This document shows positions 1 through 28,330 of a DNA stretch of 64,000 bases, piece by piece; positions within the stretch are counted from its first letter, which is position 1, and every line of letters starts with the position of its first letter. Source of the stretch: Chrysomallon squamiferum (Eukaryota; Mollusca; Gastropoda; Neomphalida; Peltospiridae). Made by a program: the position numbers and the translations under genes. The stretch is taken from NCBI GenBank assembly GCA_012295275.1, contig CM022670.1, forward strand, positions 500,001 to 564,000. Direction: 5' to 3'. Under the pieces are notes generated by a model, which saw only the letters and a program-made list of their open reading frames with translations, was not told the origin of the DNA and did not search any database.

Positions 1-469
1 TGGAGAGAGGAAAATTGAATTGTATACTGAATTAGTTTTTTTTTTGTTTTTGTTGTTCTTTATTTCTTGATGTTGTTTGTTTTTACTTTGAATTTTTTTT
101 TTTTAATCCTCGTTTGTTTTCTGCAGTTTAATATCACTACTGCTAAAACAACAGCAACAATTACTGCTACTATTATTATTGTTATATTATTATTATTAGT
201 GGTAGCAGTAGATTTTGTGGGAGCAGAAGTAACAAACCTGTGTATTTGTTGTTGTTGTTGTTGCTAATAGCAGTATCGGAAAAGTCGTAGACGTAGAAGT
301 AGTAGCAGCCGCAGCAGCAATGCCGATGTTGCTCCTGATGGTGTTGTTTTTGTTGTTGTTATAACGTATCGTTTATTCTTATCTCAGATATAATTTAAGT
401 TATTGACTTAATTAATATCTTTCAACTGTTATTAACAACGGGGAGTATTAGACATTTGTTTTAACAAAC

Positions 470-760
470 ACAATATGTATAACAATACGCAAACAGTATA
501 GAACGTATAACACAACGTATGAAACTAAATGTATATAAAATATAATATGTACAATACGTATAAAAACACTAAGTATAACACAATACATATAAAATAAAAT
601 ACATACAACACAATACGCATTAAAGACACCAAGTATAGCACACAATATGTATAAAAATGAAATACTTATAACATACAATACGAATAACGCACAATATGGA
701 TATAATACAAAATGTAAAAAACAAGACAAGATATAACACAGTACGTATAATACAGAAAAG
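470..760. repeat. Degenerate short-period repeat (ATACGTATAACAC-like)
   Basis: Variants of a roughly 10-15 base word such as CAATACGTATAA or AACACAATACATATAAAA recur through this stretch, giving one open Ile/Tyr/Cys/Val-rich frame on the minus strand by repetition alone. The units are diverged, so this looks like an old tandem array and not a fresh microsatellite. Confidence 0.5.
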
Positions 761-1170
761 CTAATCAAAACTTCAGATCAATAGACAGTTATGCAACATT
801 AGAACATTAAGAACAATAAATTTTCTAATTCCAGCACTCAAAACACATGTACACATGTCTAACAATGAAAATATTAAATAACAGTGATATAAAACTTGAA
901 TGTGTTTTATGAAATAAAGATATCAGATTGTTCAAAGCACGACATAAAAAAGTATTATTATAAAGCGTGAATGTTGTATTAAAAATAATAATGGCGTGAG
1001 ATCTGTGAACACAGCTAACTGATTGTAGATATCCTCCTGGGATGAAAGAATCAATACAGATAAATCTGCAGCCATTTTCAAATAAGTAAAAACATTAGCT
1101 ATGAGGTACGCGCTGGGGGATATATAGCGACACAAAACACACACACTTATAAATAAATAATAAATATGTG

Positions 1171-1262
1171 TATGTGGTTATGTGTGTGTGTGTGTGTGTT
1201 TGTATGTGTGTCTGTGTATACAGAGAGAGAGAGACAGACAGACAGACACACATATACATGTG
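1171..1262. repeat. Compound TG / GA / GACA microsatellite
   Basis: A (TG)n run is followed by GTATG, (GA)n and (CAGA)n, then CACATATACATG. Simple sequence only. Confidence 0.8.
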
Positions 1263-4009
1263 TGAATCTCTGTGGTTATGGTATGTTTTCATCTACGTTT
1301 TAGATTAAGTAATAGTATAAAGTATATGTGCTTGCCATAACAATATTAGCTTTGTGCTTTGTTAATACGTAACAAAATGGAGTTTAATATCTATTACTAA
1401 ATCAGAACTTTTTGACGTATTTTGAAATAAGTAAACCTACATTAGCAATCTGCTGCACATTGGGAATGGTGCAAAGCTTGTATCTTTTAATGAATTTCAG
1501 ATTGTGAAAGAGATAAAAATAATATTAGGTACACTGGGACGATGCATTAGTGTAAAACATCTGTCAGTTACATAAATCAAATTACTATTATTTTTTTTTT
1601 TAATACAAAAATAATATTAGCTATTTTCTACACCATGGGAAGAGGTGAAATTACAAACTGTTTATCTGTCCTGAATTCTGAGTTTGCAAAATGAAAAAAT
1701 ATATAACAATATAAATATATTTATGTTAATCTAAAAATAGGAAGAAAAAAAAAATATATATAAATATATACAGACAGAGTGAGAAAGAGAGAGACAGAGA
1801 AAGAGTTAGATACATACACATTTAAATATATAACTTAGTAATTATCATTAAAAGAAACAAAATACCTATATACTTACACTTTGAAAATATTGACACTAAA
1901 ATAAAAAAATTTATATAAAAAGAACAGATTTGGTAAGTAAAAATTTATTTTTTGAATCAAATATAAAGTTTTATATAAAGTTTTTATCGTTATCAATTTA
2001 TTTTGAATCAAAAATGATATTATTATTTTTATTTTTATAATTATAATAATAATTATTATTATTTTTATTATTATTATTATTATTGTTTTGCATTAACACT
2101 GAAACATTGGGAATTCAGTATAAAAAATATTTATTCCAATGAATAATGATTTTTTCAATTAATTTTTAAAACAGTTACAACAACATTAATGAAAACCAGC
2201 TTCACGTGGGAATACAGAGTGATAAAACATATTATATCTGTTAGTTTTAACCTCAGTTAACTGAAAAACATGTTAAACTAAAATAAACACTTTCCTGCTC
2301 TCTGTAGAACAGTACATGTATAAAATTGCGTGAACGTTCAGAAATAAATAAAAGCTGTATATTCTACGGTAGCATTGTTGTATAAATTTTAGTGGTGCAG
2401 TCGAAAGCGTATAATATATATATAATGACTACTGATTTTTTTAAATCGTTAATAGTAAACAAAACTAATATATTCCATATTAGCATTGCTGTATCTATTT
2501 GGATTCCAGTAGGAAGAGTTTAAATTATATATTTATTACAAATGAATACTGCATTACTATATACATTAACACTTTCAGAGATACTCTACTTGGCCTGCAC
2601 AAATATGAAGATTTTTTGATAAAATAAATAAATAAATAGTAATAATAATAAAATGAGTAATAATAAATAAATAAATAAATAAATAAATAAGTAAAAAAAA
2701 AAACATTACTTTGAAAATAAAGGCAATTTTAAAAGATGGAGATGGAAAGGTTTTCAGAAATGGTTGATATCTTCAGTCCAAAGTCTAACTAGAACTTATC
2801 TTGTACATATCTCTGATTTGTGAACAGAACGGAATAATAACTTTAAATTAGAAAATGATGTCATACACATCTTATCTAATAGACTTCTTTTGAACTTTGT
2901 ATAATGAATGAAACAACTTGATTATAAACTTATTCAAACGGATGTTGCATAAAGTGTCAGATATAATTGTTTAATATTCTGTTAAAAGTTTTGATTTCTA
3001 ATTTTTTTTTAATTCACCTTACGATAATGCATACAATTTACGATAAATCTCGAAACTTCTTTTGTTGTTGTTTTTTGTTGTTTTTCTTCCACTAATGACG
3101 TAAAGTTACAAAGGGAAAAAACGTGTCAGTGGTAAACACTAACATATCACGTGACACATCTGAGTTCCTTGGCTCCCATAATGCAATTTACAGGTCGTTC
3201 AGACAATGATATTGATTGGCTCTTGCTCTCGATTAAGTATCAGGACACTTACATTCATCAGCTACTGCGTTTGAAATTTATTTAGTTGTTCGTGACGAAA
3301 CGAATTATTTAGTTTTAATGACGCAAACATCATTAATCATCGAAGATGTTTTATGATATAACCGTTTTGTGTGTGGCTGATGTTGTTTAGTGGCTGTTAG
3401 AACCGTTTTTATTATTGACAGAGAAATATAAAGGAATACCTCAGAAATGTTCGTACATGTAATAAAAATAACAGTAATAATAACGATGATGATGACAAAA
3501 GTTATAATAGTAATAGTAATAATAATGAAATGCTAGAAAACTGTGCATTCTAAAAGTTTCACGAAAAGAAAGAACGATGCACTTTTATTCACGTATTTAC
3601 GGTTTCGCGAAGATAAATACTCTCTCGCTGCTGGAAGTCCTCGTATAAATTAAATATCGACGTGTTGTGTGTAAGTTGTCTTTCTGTGCTGTACACGTTC
3701 TATATCTGTCTCAACACAAAACTGTCCAATCACACGTAAATTTATGATCCTGTCCAGCTTCTAATTTCTAATTCGAGATGGAGAATGTGATACGTGGATC
3801 TTTTTATGAAGTTGACAGAAATTCGAAGACAATTTCTGACCCAATTACTGGTCGTCTAACTCTGTTTTATAAAAGATGTTTGGAACACGAAGTGATGTAT
3901 TGTCCAGTTTTGTTTTGTGTTTTTATGAAAAACGTACCACAGACATTTTGACCAATTTGTTAATTTCTTGAAAGGGTATTTAAAAATAATTACAATAATA
4001 AGAATACCA

Positions 4010-4232
4010 ACAACAACAAATACAACAATGGCAAAAGCAACAATATCAACAATAACAATAATGGAAACAATAACAACAACAACAATGTCAGTAATAATAA
4101 TAATAATAATACGAACAATAACAATAAAAACAACAACAACAACAGTAATAATAATAATAATAATAGTGACTACGACAATAAAAACAACAATAACAACATA
4201 CACAAAAACAACGTCAACAACAAAACTATCAA

Positions 4233-4271
<39 letters not shown>

Positions 4272-4815
4272 CAACAACAGCAATAATAATAATGGTAACA
4301 ATAGCAACAACAACAAGAACAACAATATCAACAACAGTAATAACAGTAATAAGGTTAAGAACAAGAACAGTAACAATATCAGTAATAACAATAACAACAT
4401 AACAGTAAAAGTAAAATATTTCCATTGTTTTTGCATTCAAATATCAAAAAAATTATCATCATCATTATCATCACCTTTATGATTATGATTATTATTATTA
4501 TTATTATTATTGTTGTTGTTGTTGTTGTTGTTGTAGTAATAGTAGCAGTAATAGCAATCGTAGTAGAAGGGGTAGAAATAGTAGTAGTAATAGAGTAGTA
4601 GTAGTAGTAGTAGTAATGTTAGTAATAGTAGTAGTAGTATTAATAGTAAAAGCAGTAATAGTAGTAATAATAATAGTAGTAGTAATATTAGTAGTAATAG
4701 TAGTAGAATGTTATTAATAGAAGTAGTAGAAGTGACAGTAGAAGCAGTAATAGTAGAAATAATAGTAGTAGTAGTAGTAGTAGTAGAAGTAGTACTAATA
4801 GTAATAGTAGTGTTC
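4010..4815. repeat. Long compound trinucleotide tract (AAC/AAT then ATT/GTT/TAG)
   Basis: About 800 bases of impure triplet repeats. The + strand is AAC/AAT-rich up to about 4440, then switches to ATT/GTT and finally TAG/TAA-rich sequence up to about 4815. The open frames over it on both strands are low-complexity Thr/Ile or Leu/Val/Asn runs and are not genes. The left AAT block (about 4230-4272) and the right ATT block (about 4486-4510) are mutually complementary. Confidence 0.9.
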
Positions 4816-5719
4816 ACGAAAGGGGGTCGTAGTGATAAGAAATGTTGAATAATTGGCTGATTTCTATAACATAAGCTTAACTGATTCGATTCGAACCCGT
4901 AGCCTATACGACAACAAATCAGTGACATACGAAAGGTAATTTTAAATAATACTCAAATTTAATGGCTGTTAATTCTCCTCGCTTAATAAACAAAGGGAAT
5001 GCGCGAGAAAGAATTAATAAAGTATGTGGAAAATCCAATTTCTGATGTCAAGCAAGACAAAAGATCCGTGAAATCATGTAAATAATACATGTGTTTGTTC
5101 ACATATCAATATCAGCTTAATTACACTGGATCAATTTGTCAGTGGTACACAAAAGTTGCACAGTCTGCTACTCGCTTTAGAATTGGTTGCAGTTCATATA
5201 TTTTTCAGTTTGATAGATTTTGTGTTATTATTTTAAACAACAAACAGACTATTGTTGGTTGAAACTTAATTTCACACTCATACACAATCATATATACGTA
5301 TGTGCGCATATACTTATGTGTATTTGTACTCATCCATCAGTATTACATGAGTGTATTTTTAAAATTCAGATCAGTGGACTATATATTCCATCAGTACCAC
5401 TGCGCCAGTTTACGTGTGTTAAACCACGTTTTTGAACGAGATCTGTAGCTCAATAACGTGATGTCCAAATGCTGAGTAATATTTAGCGCAGGTAATATTT
5501 AGCGTTGACATCGCTATACTTTAACTGTAATTGTTCTTCATTAAGAGACTCTGACATTCGTGATCAGCAGCAGTGACGTGCGTCCTAGTGAAAACGTAAC
5601 ACTAATAACAGTACTCGTGTACAGTCAAACAGCTATTACTGGCAGTTCTCTCAATAACAGTACTGTAACAGCCAGTCTGAATAAAGATTAGAAGTTTATA
5701 TATTTAGGTAAGTAGAAGG

Positions 5720-5829
5720 AGGCATACATACGTACGTACGTACGTACATACATACAGAAATAGATACATACACATATATATATATTCATACACACATACA
5801 CACACATATAGATATGTGCATATGAATAG

Positions 5830-5864
<35 letters not shown>

Positions 5865-5985
5865 CCTATACACACACACATACACATACATACATACTTA
5901 CATATTAGCATACATGCATACATACATACATACATACATACATACATGTGTATGCGTGTTTCTGTATGTATATATATATATATAT
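5720..5985. repeat. TACG / TACA / TA microsatellite cluster
   Basis: Runs of TACG, CATA, TA and ATAC words lie back to back, with a pure (TA)n near 5829-5856. Simple sequence only. Confidence 0.85.
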
Positions 5986-6622
5986 TTATGTAATGACATG
6001 TAATAAGTGCAGAAACATAAGAGTTCAAGAAAAAAGGCAGAGAGGTTAGGAGGGAAAGAAAGAATGAATGATAGAGGGATGGAGAAACAAACAGATACAT
6101 ACAATTTTAAACTAACATATTTAATAGGTAAGATATATTAATAAAATAAAATAATAATAATAGTAATAATAATAAAAATATATACAAATATAATAAATAA
6201 ATAATATTAATAAATAATAAATTATTTGACAAAAATGCAGTATCTTTTTTTTCTGAAAATCTAAATTCATATGTTAGCAAATTAAATGAAAGAAAGAAAG
6301 AAAAAATCAAAAAAAAAAAAAAACCACAAGAAGAAAAAAATGCAAGAAAAAACCCAACAATATATGTTAATTATACATTTCAAGCACGAATACTTCACAA
6401 GTCATCGAATTCAGTGGATTAATTAAAACACTGGCACAAAGACGTGACGAAGCATACAGTGTTCATGTTTTGAGAATATTTGAAATTTAAGTAGGAAAAT
6501 CTTTTAACCAGACCTAGCGTGATACTTTCATACTTTGTGATTCCTGTATCGATTTCTGCCTCAAGTCTGAGAAGATTTTAAATGTATCTTTTTATAATTT
6601 TTGTGTTAAAATGAATATAGTA

Positions 6623-6626
<4 letters not shown>

Positions 6627-6696
<70 letters not shown>

Positions 6697-6738
6697 AGAG
6701 AGAAGGAGAGAGACAGACAAAGACAGAGAGAGAGAGAT
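6627..6738. repeat. (AG)n microsatellite
   Basis: About 33 pure AG dinucleotides run to about 6693, then AGAAGGAG and ACAGAC variants continue to about 6738. This is a purine tract on the + strand. Confidence 0.95.
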
Positions 6739-7249
6739 AAATTCATTCATCTATACATATATATCTTTTCAAAACATTAATAAATAAACATTATTATTTT
6801 CTTTTTGATTTTCATTATCATTTATTTATTTATTTATTTATTATTTTATTTTATTTTATTATAGTTTTATTATTATTTTATTTATTTTTTACATTTATAA
6901 TCAAAACAATTAAGTCTTTATTGAGATTTCAATTTCCATGACAACGTACTTGGTAATAAACTGTTAATGGTGTGTTTATGGATGCATTTCCGTAGTGGTC
7001 CGCTAATCTATTTTAATGTTCCGCACCATTATTTAAATACCACATTCTCTGACATTAGCTGTTTGTTACTCTGAATAATCACTTGTTCCTGGAAATCCAA
7101 AACCAGAAACTACATAATCTGATCCTTTAACGCATGAACATTTCTATTACTGTGTCTTTACCGATACTAGCGTACTTACAGCACTGTAACAGAAAGACAG
7201 GACTCTCCATCATTTAAATATAGTTATTGTTGATTGTATATGTATGTTT

Positions 7250-7250
<1 letters not shown>

Positions 7251-7293
<43 letters not shown>

Positions 7294-7313
7294 TGTGTGT
7301 GTGCGCGCGTGTG
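7251..7313. repeat. (TG)n microsatellite
   Basis: A (TG)n tract interrupted once by GGTG and ending in GCGCGCG. It is a candidate for Z-DNA formation on known dinucleotide behaviour. Confidence 0.9.
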
Positions 7314-7890
7314 TAAATATATAAGAAGAAGAAAATTAATAATGATTCAGTGTTGACAAAAAATGCAACAAAAACACAATAAATTAACAATAAAAAAGAT
7401 GATGATGATGATAATGATGATAATAATGATAACAATAATAATAACAATAATAATAATAACAGCAATAAGGATTTTACTTAGACGTGGCTGTAAACTGGAA
7501 TTTATTCTAACACTGCTTTACTTGGTGTAACATAAAAAAGAAAATCATTTCCACACAAAATCAAAGTGTGATGTTGTTGACTTTGCTCTCTTTTCAGTCA
7601 CTTCTTGTTTATTAACTCAGAACCTCGCGGCTCATAAAATTTCATTTTCTTCCTTTTTTCCATTTTATTTGTTCATATTTTTTCCATTTTATTTTATTTT
7701 TTCTTTATTTCTTTCTCATTTAATTTTCAGTTTTATTATTTTTTTGTCTGTCTATATTTTTAGTTTTTTCTTTATTCTTTTAATTTGTAATTTTTTTTCT
7801 TTCGTTCATTCATCCTTTATTAACTTTTATTTTTTCAGTATGTCCTTCTTTTCATTTATTTTTATTTGTCAGTAGTTTGATTCTTGATTA

Positions 7891-7973
7891 CACACACACA
7901 CACACACACACGCAGTCATACCACACAGATACAGACACACACACACACACACACACACATACACACAGATACA

Positions 7974-8015
<42 letters not shown>

Positions 8016-8020
8016 TACAT
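7891..8020. repeat. (CA)n with CAGATACAGA interruptions
   Basis: Three (AC)n blocks are separated by related spacers containing CAGATACAGACAC, then CATACATA. The repeated spacer suggests block duplication inside the array. Confidence 0.9.
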
Positions 8021-8540
8021 ATGTACATAGCAAAAACATTAAACTTCAATGGTTCTTTCGAAGAAATTACTTATTAACTTCTTTTTTTTTCAGTTCATGT
8101 GAAAACCTAATACAAATTATTTACTTATGTCGTATCGATTGACTTACTTTACACCGTGTTTGACTGCACAGCAAAATCACGTTCAAAGTCTTTCATAGTT
8201 TAGTTTTCTTTCAACAGTATTACAGTAAATCAAATTGTCTACAGACATTTTATTTATTTAGATCTTATACAAATCAAACCGCAGGCCAAATATATAACAA
8301 AAGTAACTACTTCATTTATTCCTAAATCCAAACTGTGCTCAGATAATGAACTCTCAATTTATATATTCCGTGCAAATTGCTGCGCGTGTATTTCTGAATA
8401 CTTGTTACGTACACTTGGCATTAAACAGATTTTATTTATTTTTATTTTTTTATTTTTTTATTTTTTATAGTGGGCCAAGGTATTATTTAGATAGTACAAA
8501 TGTAGTGAAAGTAACTAAAATATATATAAATAATACGGTG

Positions 8541-8575
<35 letters not shown>

Positions 8576-8704
8576 TCAACAATAATTTTATTTGTAAATG
8601 GACAATAATCTGGTTGAACATAATTTTATTGATAATAACAGTTTTTATCCGTTGTGTTTTGTTATTGTTATCAGCTTCGTTGTGCGTTATATATTAATTA
8701 ATTA

Positions 8705-8870
8705 GTTTATTTATTTTTTTTTTTTTTTTGTATTTATTTGTATTTATTTATTTATTTTTTTATTTATTTGTATTTATTTGTATTTATTTATTTATTTTTT
8801 TATTTATTTATTTGTGTATATGGATATATGTCTATATATCTGGATGTGACAACAAAAAAAAAAAAAAAAA
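8705..8870. repeat. TTTA/TTTG tetranucleotide tract and poly-A
   Basis: TATTTATTTG words recur to about 8820, followed shortly by a poly-A run of about 23 bases at 8853-8876. No poly-A signal or open frame points to a retroposed gene. Confidence 0.7.
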
Positions 8871-9235
8871 AAAAAAAGCTGACTTTTACACTGAAATGCA
8901 CTGAGCAGTATTTGTCTTTGTGCTGTGATGTCATTTCATTTGGAAACTAATTTTGTGTAGGAAAGCACATCTATGTCTTACTGTGGTAATTTCCTCACTG
9001 TTGCGCTCGGATGTCCAAGTATTTCACACAGTAATATCTTCATCAAGTGTACTGTTGTAACTTCGCATCCTTCATCCCCACGTTAATTAAATAAATAACA
9101 AATATAGAGAGAAAATAAAACATAGTTTATTTTACACACAAACATATTACTATTACTATTATTATTACTATTATTATTGTTGTTTTTTTGTGTTGTTATT
9201 GTTGTTGCTGGTGAATTTGTATTATTACTGTGCTT

Positions 9236-9242
9236 GTTGTTG

Positions 9243-9283
<41 letters not shown>

Positions 9284-9314
9284 GTTATTGTTATTTTTAT
9301 TTTTGTTGTTATAG
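9236..9314 (+). promoter_or_regulatory. Splice acceptor region built from an ATT microsatellite
   Basis: A (TTA)n array at about 9243-9284 continues into TTGTTATTTTTATTTTTGTTG and ends in TATAG, immediately before the first recognised channel exon at 9315. The array supplies most of the pyrimidine-rich acceptor tract. The site implies at least one upstream, probably non-coding, exon that I could not find. Confidence 0.55.
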
Positions 9315-9340
9315 ATGACCAATACAAGGAGGGTGACGTC

Positions 9341-23946
<14,606 letters not shown>

Positions 23947-25523
23947 TAATAATAATATTTTTAAAAAAAAACAAGAAAATAAAAATAATAATTCAGTGGA
24001 ATAATACAGATGCATTAAAACACAAAGTCACAAAATTTGTTTACTTTCTAGGAATGCTGGTTCATTTCCTACAAGTTCTGCAACATGTCTGGCGCTGGTC
24101 GCCATTATTGTTAATTTTATTAGATTTTACAAAGTGTTTCCGAGTAGAGGCGTTTAGAAAGACAACAATAATACATAGTCCATTCCGTCGTGTTATTAAT
24201 GTTCTTACTGTTTATTATTATCTGTGTAGTTTAACCAAGTGTTTTCGTACGTCCATTTTATCAAGAAAAGAAAACTAGATTTTATTTTTATTTTCAGTTT
24301 AAACTTTATGATACCTTCGTTATTGTTTCGTTCGTTTTTGGATTGTGGGTTTTTAAAAAAATTGTAGTATTATTGTTATTTTATTTAGTAAATAAAAGGA
24401 AAAAGATATAGAGCAACATTATGATTTTTTTTTTTTTGTAAAGTAGTTCTCTTGAATCCTAACACCGTTGTATAACTACTAGAGTATATTTGTTTAGTTA
24501 TTCTTTGCAGTTCATATTAAATAAATAAATAAATAAATTGGAATTAAATACAAATTAAATTTTTTTTTTAAACATAATACAAATAAAAAATACAATACAA
24601 AAAAGCAGTTATAAATCGTACTTTATTAATTACAAATTATTAAAACATAGGATTACGAGAAAAAAACACCACTAAATGAAAAACAAAAATCAAAAACAGG
24701 CTTGCATTCCATTACCATCAGTACACTATAAGTACACGTGTTTTAAAATCATACCAACTGTTACAGTGAAATGCGTTATCTTGTGTTCAGAAACTTGAAA
24801 ACAATCAAAAATGTTCAATAGACTGCCATTGAGTTTTATATTTTTGGTTTGCAAGTGAAGTGATGTTAGTTTGTTGTCTGGGTGTTTTTATCTGATTATT
24901 GTAAGTGCCTCTCTAGTGACTATGCGTTATTGTTAGAATTAGTAAAAACTACAAGTGTTGTAATATCAAGTTCTAGTAAAAAAGATCTTGTAATATTTTC
25001 TTCGACAGAATCTCCAAACTCGTTCAGCTGTTTTTGATTGTGCATATATTTTCTAACACTCAAGTCCAGTGAACAAGAAGATAAAAACTTTTTACTCGTC
25101 AGTGTCAGCGTCAAGTAACGAAGACTCTGTTTAATCATGACTTTATAAAAAAACAAATTAAAATTTAATAATATATCTGACAGCCATATACTTCATTAAT
25201 GACTCCTTCTTAGTACATCAACGCCTTAACTATATGTCCTTTAGTGTGGTTTGACAGGAATTCTGAAAGCAACTTCTAATCAAAGTAATAAGATTTTTAG
25301 CAAAGAGATTATTCAAAAACCTTATTGTTGTTGGTTAAAACTGATCAATGATTTTAGATCATGAGTACATCATCAAATCTTTTCTATATTTATGGCTGGT
25401 TGTTTTTTTCTAATGTCATTACTTTAATTCGTCTCTAAACAATAAAACATTGGTTTGCAATGTTTGCTAAACCTGTAACAAATATTGGAGAGAAAATGTC
25501 ACGTGATCTCAAATTGCCTTCTG

Positions 25524-25573
25524 ATTGGTCGTGATGCCAGGCAGACGCAAATTAATGCTTACCAATTATATAA
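25524..25573 (+). promoter_or_regulatory. Promoter-like spot: inverted CCAAT plus TATATAA
   Basis: ATTGG at 25524-25528 (inverted CCAAT) lies 39 bases upstream of TATATAA at 25567-25573. The following sequence is unusually low in simple repeats, but the first ATG after it opens only a ten-codon frame. This could be the start of a non-coding transcript or chance; no product is visible. Confidence 0.25.
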
Positions 25574-26464
25574 GTGAAGAGTCTGATCTTGTTTCTTTGT
25601 GCTTGCGGTCCACTCCATGGAGTATTTGCTTCTAAAGAAGATCAAGTGATGTTTGGTCTTGTTTGCAAACAAATGTTTGATAGAGCAGAGAATGAAGACG
25701 TTTAACTGGAACAATCGTCATCCTTCTGAAACGTTTCTGTAGGAAACAGAAAATTGTTTGTTATGAATGTTAGTCCAAATATTTTATTCCTCATATTTTT
25801 CATGCCAAAATTTCTTGTTGTGTCTTTAATTTGCAGTCACTATGTGTTTTATATATCTATTTTTAAGAATGTTTTTAATACTCTGTAATTATTTGTTTAG
25901 TCATATTTATTAGATTTTGGTTTTAGAATAATTGTGATAATTCTTAACTTTGTTATACATACGGAAATAGAAATTATGCAAATTTGATGTACATATTCAA
26001 CTGTCTACCGAAAAAGAAATATATATATATATATATATTAAAAAAATAATTTTAAAAAGATATTAGATATTACTCATTAACTACTGTAAATAGTGATAAT
26101 GGGTGTTTCTCAAGTTATTATTATTTTATTTATTATAATTTATTTTTTTATTTATTTTTTTTTTTTTATCTACTTATGAATATGAATTGCATAACCGCCA
26201 AACTCAGGTTTTCGAATTATCAAAATATTATAATTATTACTTTGGGTCAGATTTAGACATGACGAGAATCAGTTGCGAATATAAAAGAAATAACTGTTTT
26301 TTTCAGGGTGTACAGTTCAGTCTTGGATAGATGATAAACAACATTAATCCAAAAATATGCTCTGGCACTGTGAGACGCTTTGATAATTTGAGAAACCGTA
26401 GAGATCATATTTAACTTGGAACTGAACTTATCATATCACGATAACAGTATAAAACCTGATCTTA

Positions 26465-26685
26465 GTCTATTCAAAGTAGTAAGGCTGTATAAATACAGAT
26501 CTGGGTCTATTCAAAGTAGTAAGGCTGTATAAATACAGATCTGTGTCTATTCAAAGTAGTAAGTCTGTATAAATACAGATCTGGGTCTATTCAAAGTAGT
26601 AAGGCTGTATAAATACAGATCTGGGTCTATTCAAAGTAGTAAGGCTGTATAAATACAGATTTTGGTCTATTCAAAGTAGTAAGGT
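26465..26685. repeat. 40-bp minisatellite, about 5.5 copies
   Basis: The word GTCTATTCAAAGTAGTAAGG begins at 26465, 26505, 26545, 26585, 26625 and 26665, an exact 40-base period. The rest of each unit reads CTGTATAAATACAGATCTGG with one or two substitutions per copy, and contains the near-palindrome CTGTATAAATACAG. Confidence 0.97.
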
Positions 26686-28230
26686 TCTAATTTAGCTAAC
26701 TTGTAGAACGTTTAACAAAAGGTGATAAACTGGTTTGATTAACTCGTGTCTAAGTCTGCCCAGCTATTGCTATTTGTTGTGTTACTGACTCGATAAACGA
26801 AATGTTAAGTAGTGAATATTTATCGTATTTTAAATTTTATATTTAGAAGTGGCCAGTGTTTTATGTTTCGTTTTCTTTAATTTTCTGTCTTCCTTGTTTC
26901 TTTAATTCTTTGAATTTTCTTCCTCTTTTTTTTGAACTTTCTTTCTTTCTTTCCTTTAGTTTATTTCTCAACTTTCATTTCTTTTTTTACTCTCATTTCA
27001 TTTTTATTATTATTCCTTTTCTACCTCATTTTTTTGTGGGTTTTTTCCCATTTTCTTTTCTTCATTTTCGTCTTTTTTTTATTATCGTTTTATTTATTTA
27101 TTTATATTGCATTTTCACGAATCCTTTTTATTGCTATTTGTTATCCACTTTTTAATTAGCAATTTTTGTGGTCTGTTATTACAGTTAAAAGGGTAAAATT
27201 TAATGATTTCAAAAAACTAGACTGAATTTAATTCTTTTAGGGCAGTTTACATATATTTCAGCTCCTGTAACTATTCCACGTATTTTTAATCATTATGGCT
27301 TCATACTGTGCGTTTGGAAATAATGTATTCTGTTTTCGAATCAAATGACAGTATCGAATTTTTACAATAACATGATGTAATTCGCGAAGTATTGGTTACG
27401 TGCCTTGAAGTGAGTATATTTTAGAAGATAAATAAATAAATAACAACTATAATAAATAAACAGAAATAAAATAAAATAAAACAGTGATAAATAAATGATT
27501 ATTAATTAAAAATAAATAAACGAATAGTACAAGTCACTTTGAAAATAATTGACTATAAATAAATTACAAACTTTAATTACAAGTAAATATACATTTTGAT
27601 ATCGTACGCACTTTTTATTATTATTATTTTTTTTTTTTATTATGTATACTGTACGTTCAAAACATGACGCAAAAATTATTATATATATTTATATTTCCTT
27701 AAGGACATAAGAAACATATTTTGCTCTGTTTAAACATAAAGTAAAGTGTTATTTAGAATGCAAACTGAAAGCATCATGTTCTAAATCCACTACAAATGAA
27801 AGCCAAAAATACAGAATATCCCCGACAAACGTAGATGCTACTTAAATAGCGATTGCCAGCCTTGTTACTGTTATAATTTTTGTTATTATATTTATTTATT
27901 TTTGAATTTAATTAATTAATAGTTACATTTGTGTGATACCGTAGGGTTTTAACTTACGTAAGATTTCGTAAGTTGGGACCGTGTTTACAAATAAATACAG
28001 ACAAAACCAAAATGATACATATTTTACACACATGTATATCATGTATATTATGTATTAAATACTGTTCACTTTATATATATATATATTCATTACTGAATGC
28101 AATACACTTCTATATCAAACGACTGCGCCAGGGAGTATATAATTATGTGCAATCTGTTACGTCATTAGTTATATTGTTTGTTGAAGCTTACATCATAATT
28201 TTTTCAACTCATACAAGTTTCACATTCATG

Positions 28231-28236
28231 TGTATA

Positions 28237-28319
<83 letters not shown>

Positions 28320-28330
28320 ATATATATAAT
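28231..28330. repeat. (TA)n microsatellite
   Basis: About 45 TA units broken by a few TATG steps. Simple sequence only. Confidence 0.95.

Larger units (their letters stand above)
1..9314. other. Gene-free, repeat-rich stretch upstream of the channel gene
   Basis: No exon or conserved protein could be recognised on either strand. The open frames here are translations of simple repeats (poly-Ile, poly-Asn, Thr-His) and are not believable genes. Between the repeats, about 2700-3900 has more complex sequence, including an inverted CCAAT-like ATTGG near 3213 and a CACGTG motif near 3149. It could hold a promoter or a non-coding first exon of the downstream channel gene, but nothing decides this. 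Confidence 0.6.

Noticed and set aside
4860-4925. GGGTTCGAATC on the minus strand, a perfect pol III B-box-like word
   Set aside because: No A box at a suitable distance and no cloverleaf; kept only as a possible tRNA-derived scrap.
4437-4928. 163-codon minus-strand frame rich in Leu, Tyr and Asn
   Set aside because: It is a translation of the trinucleotide repeat tract.
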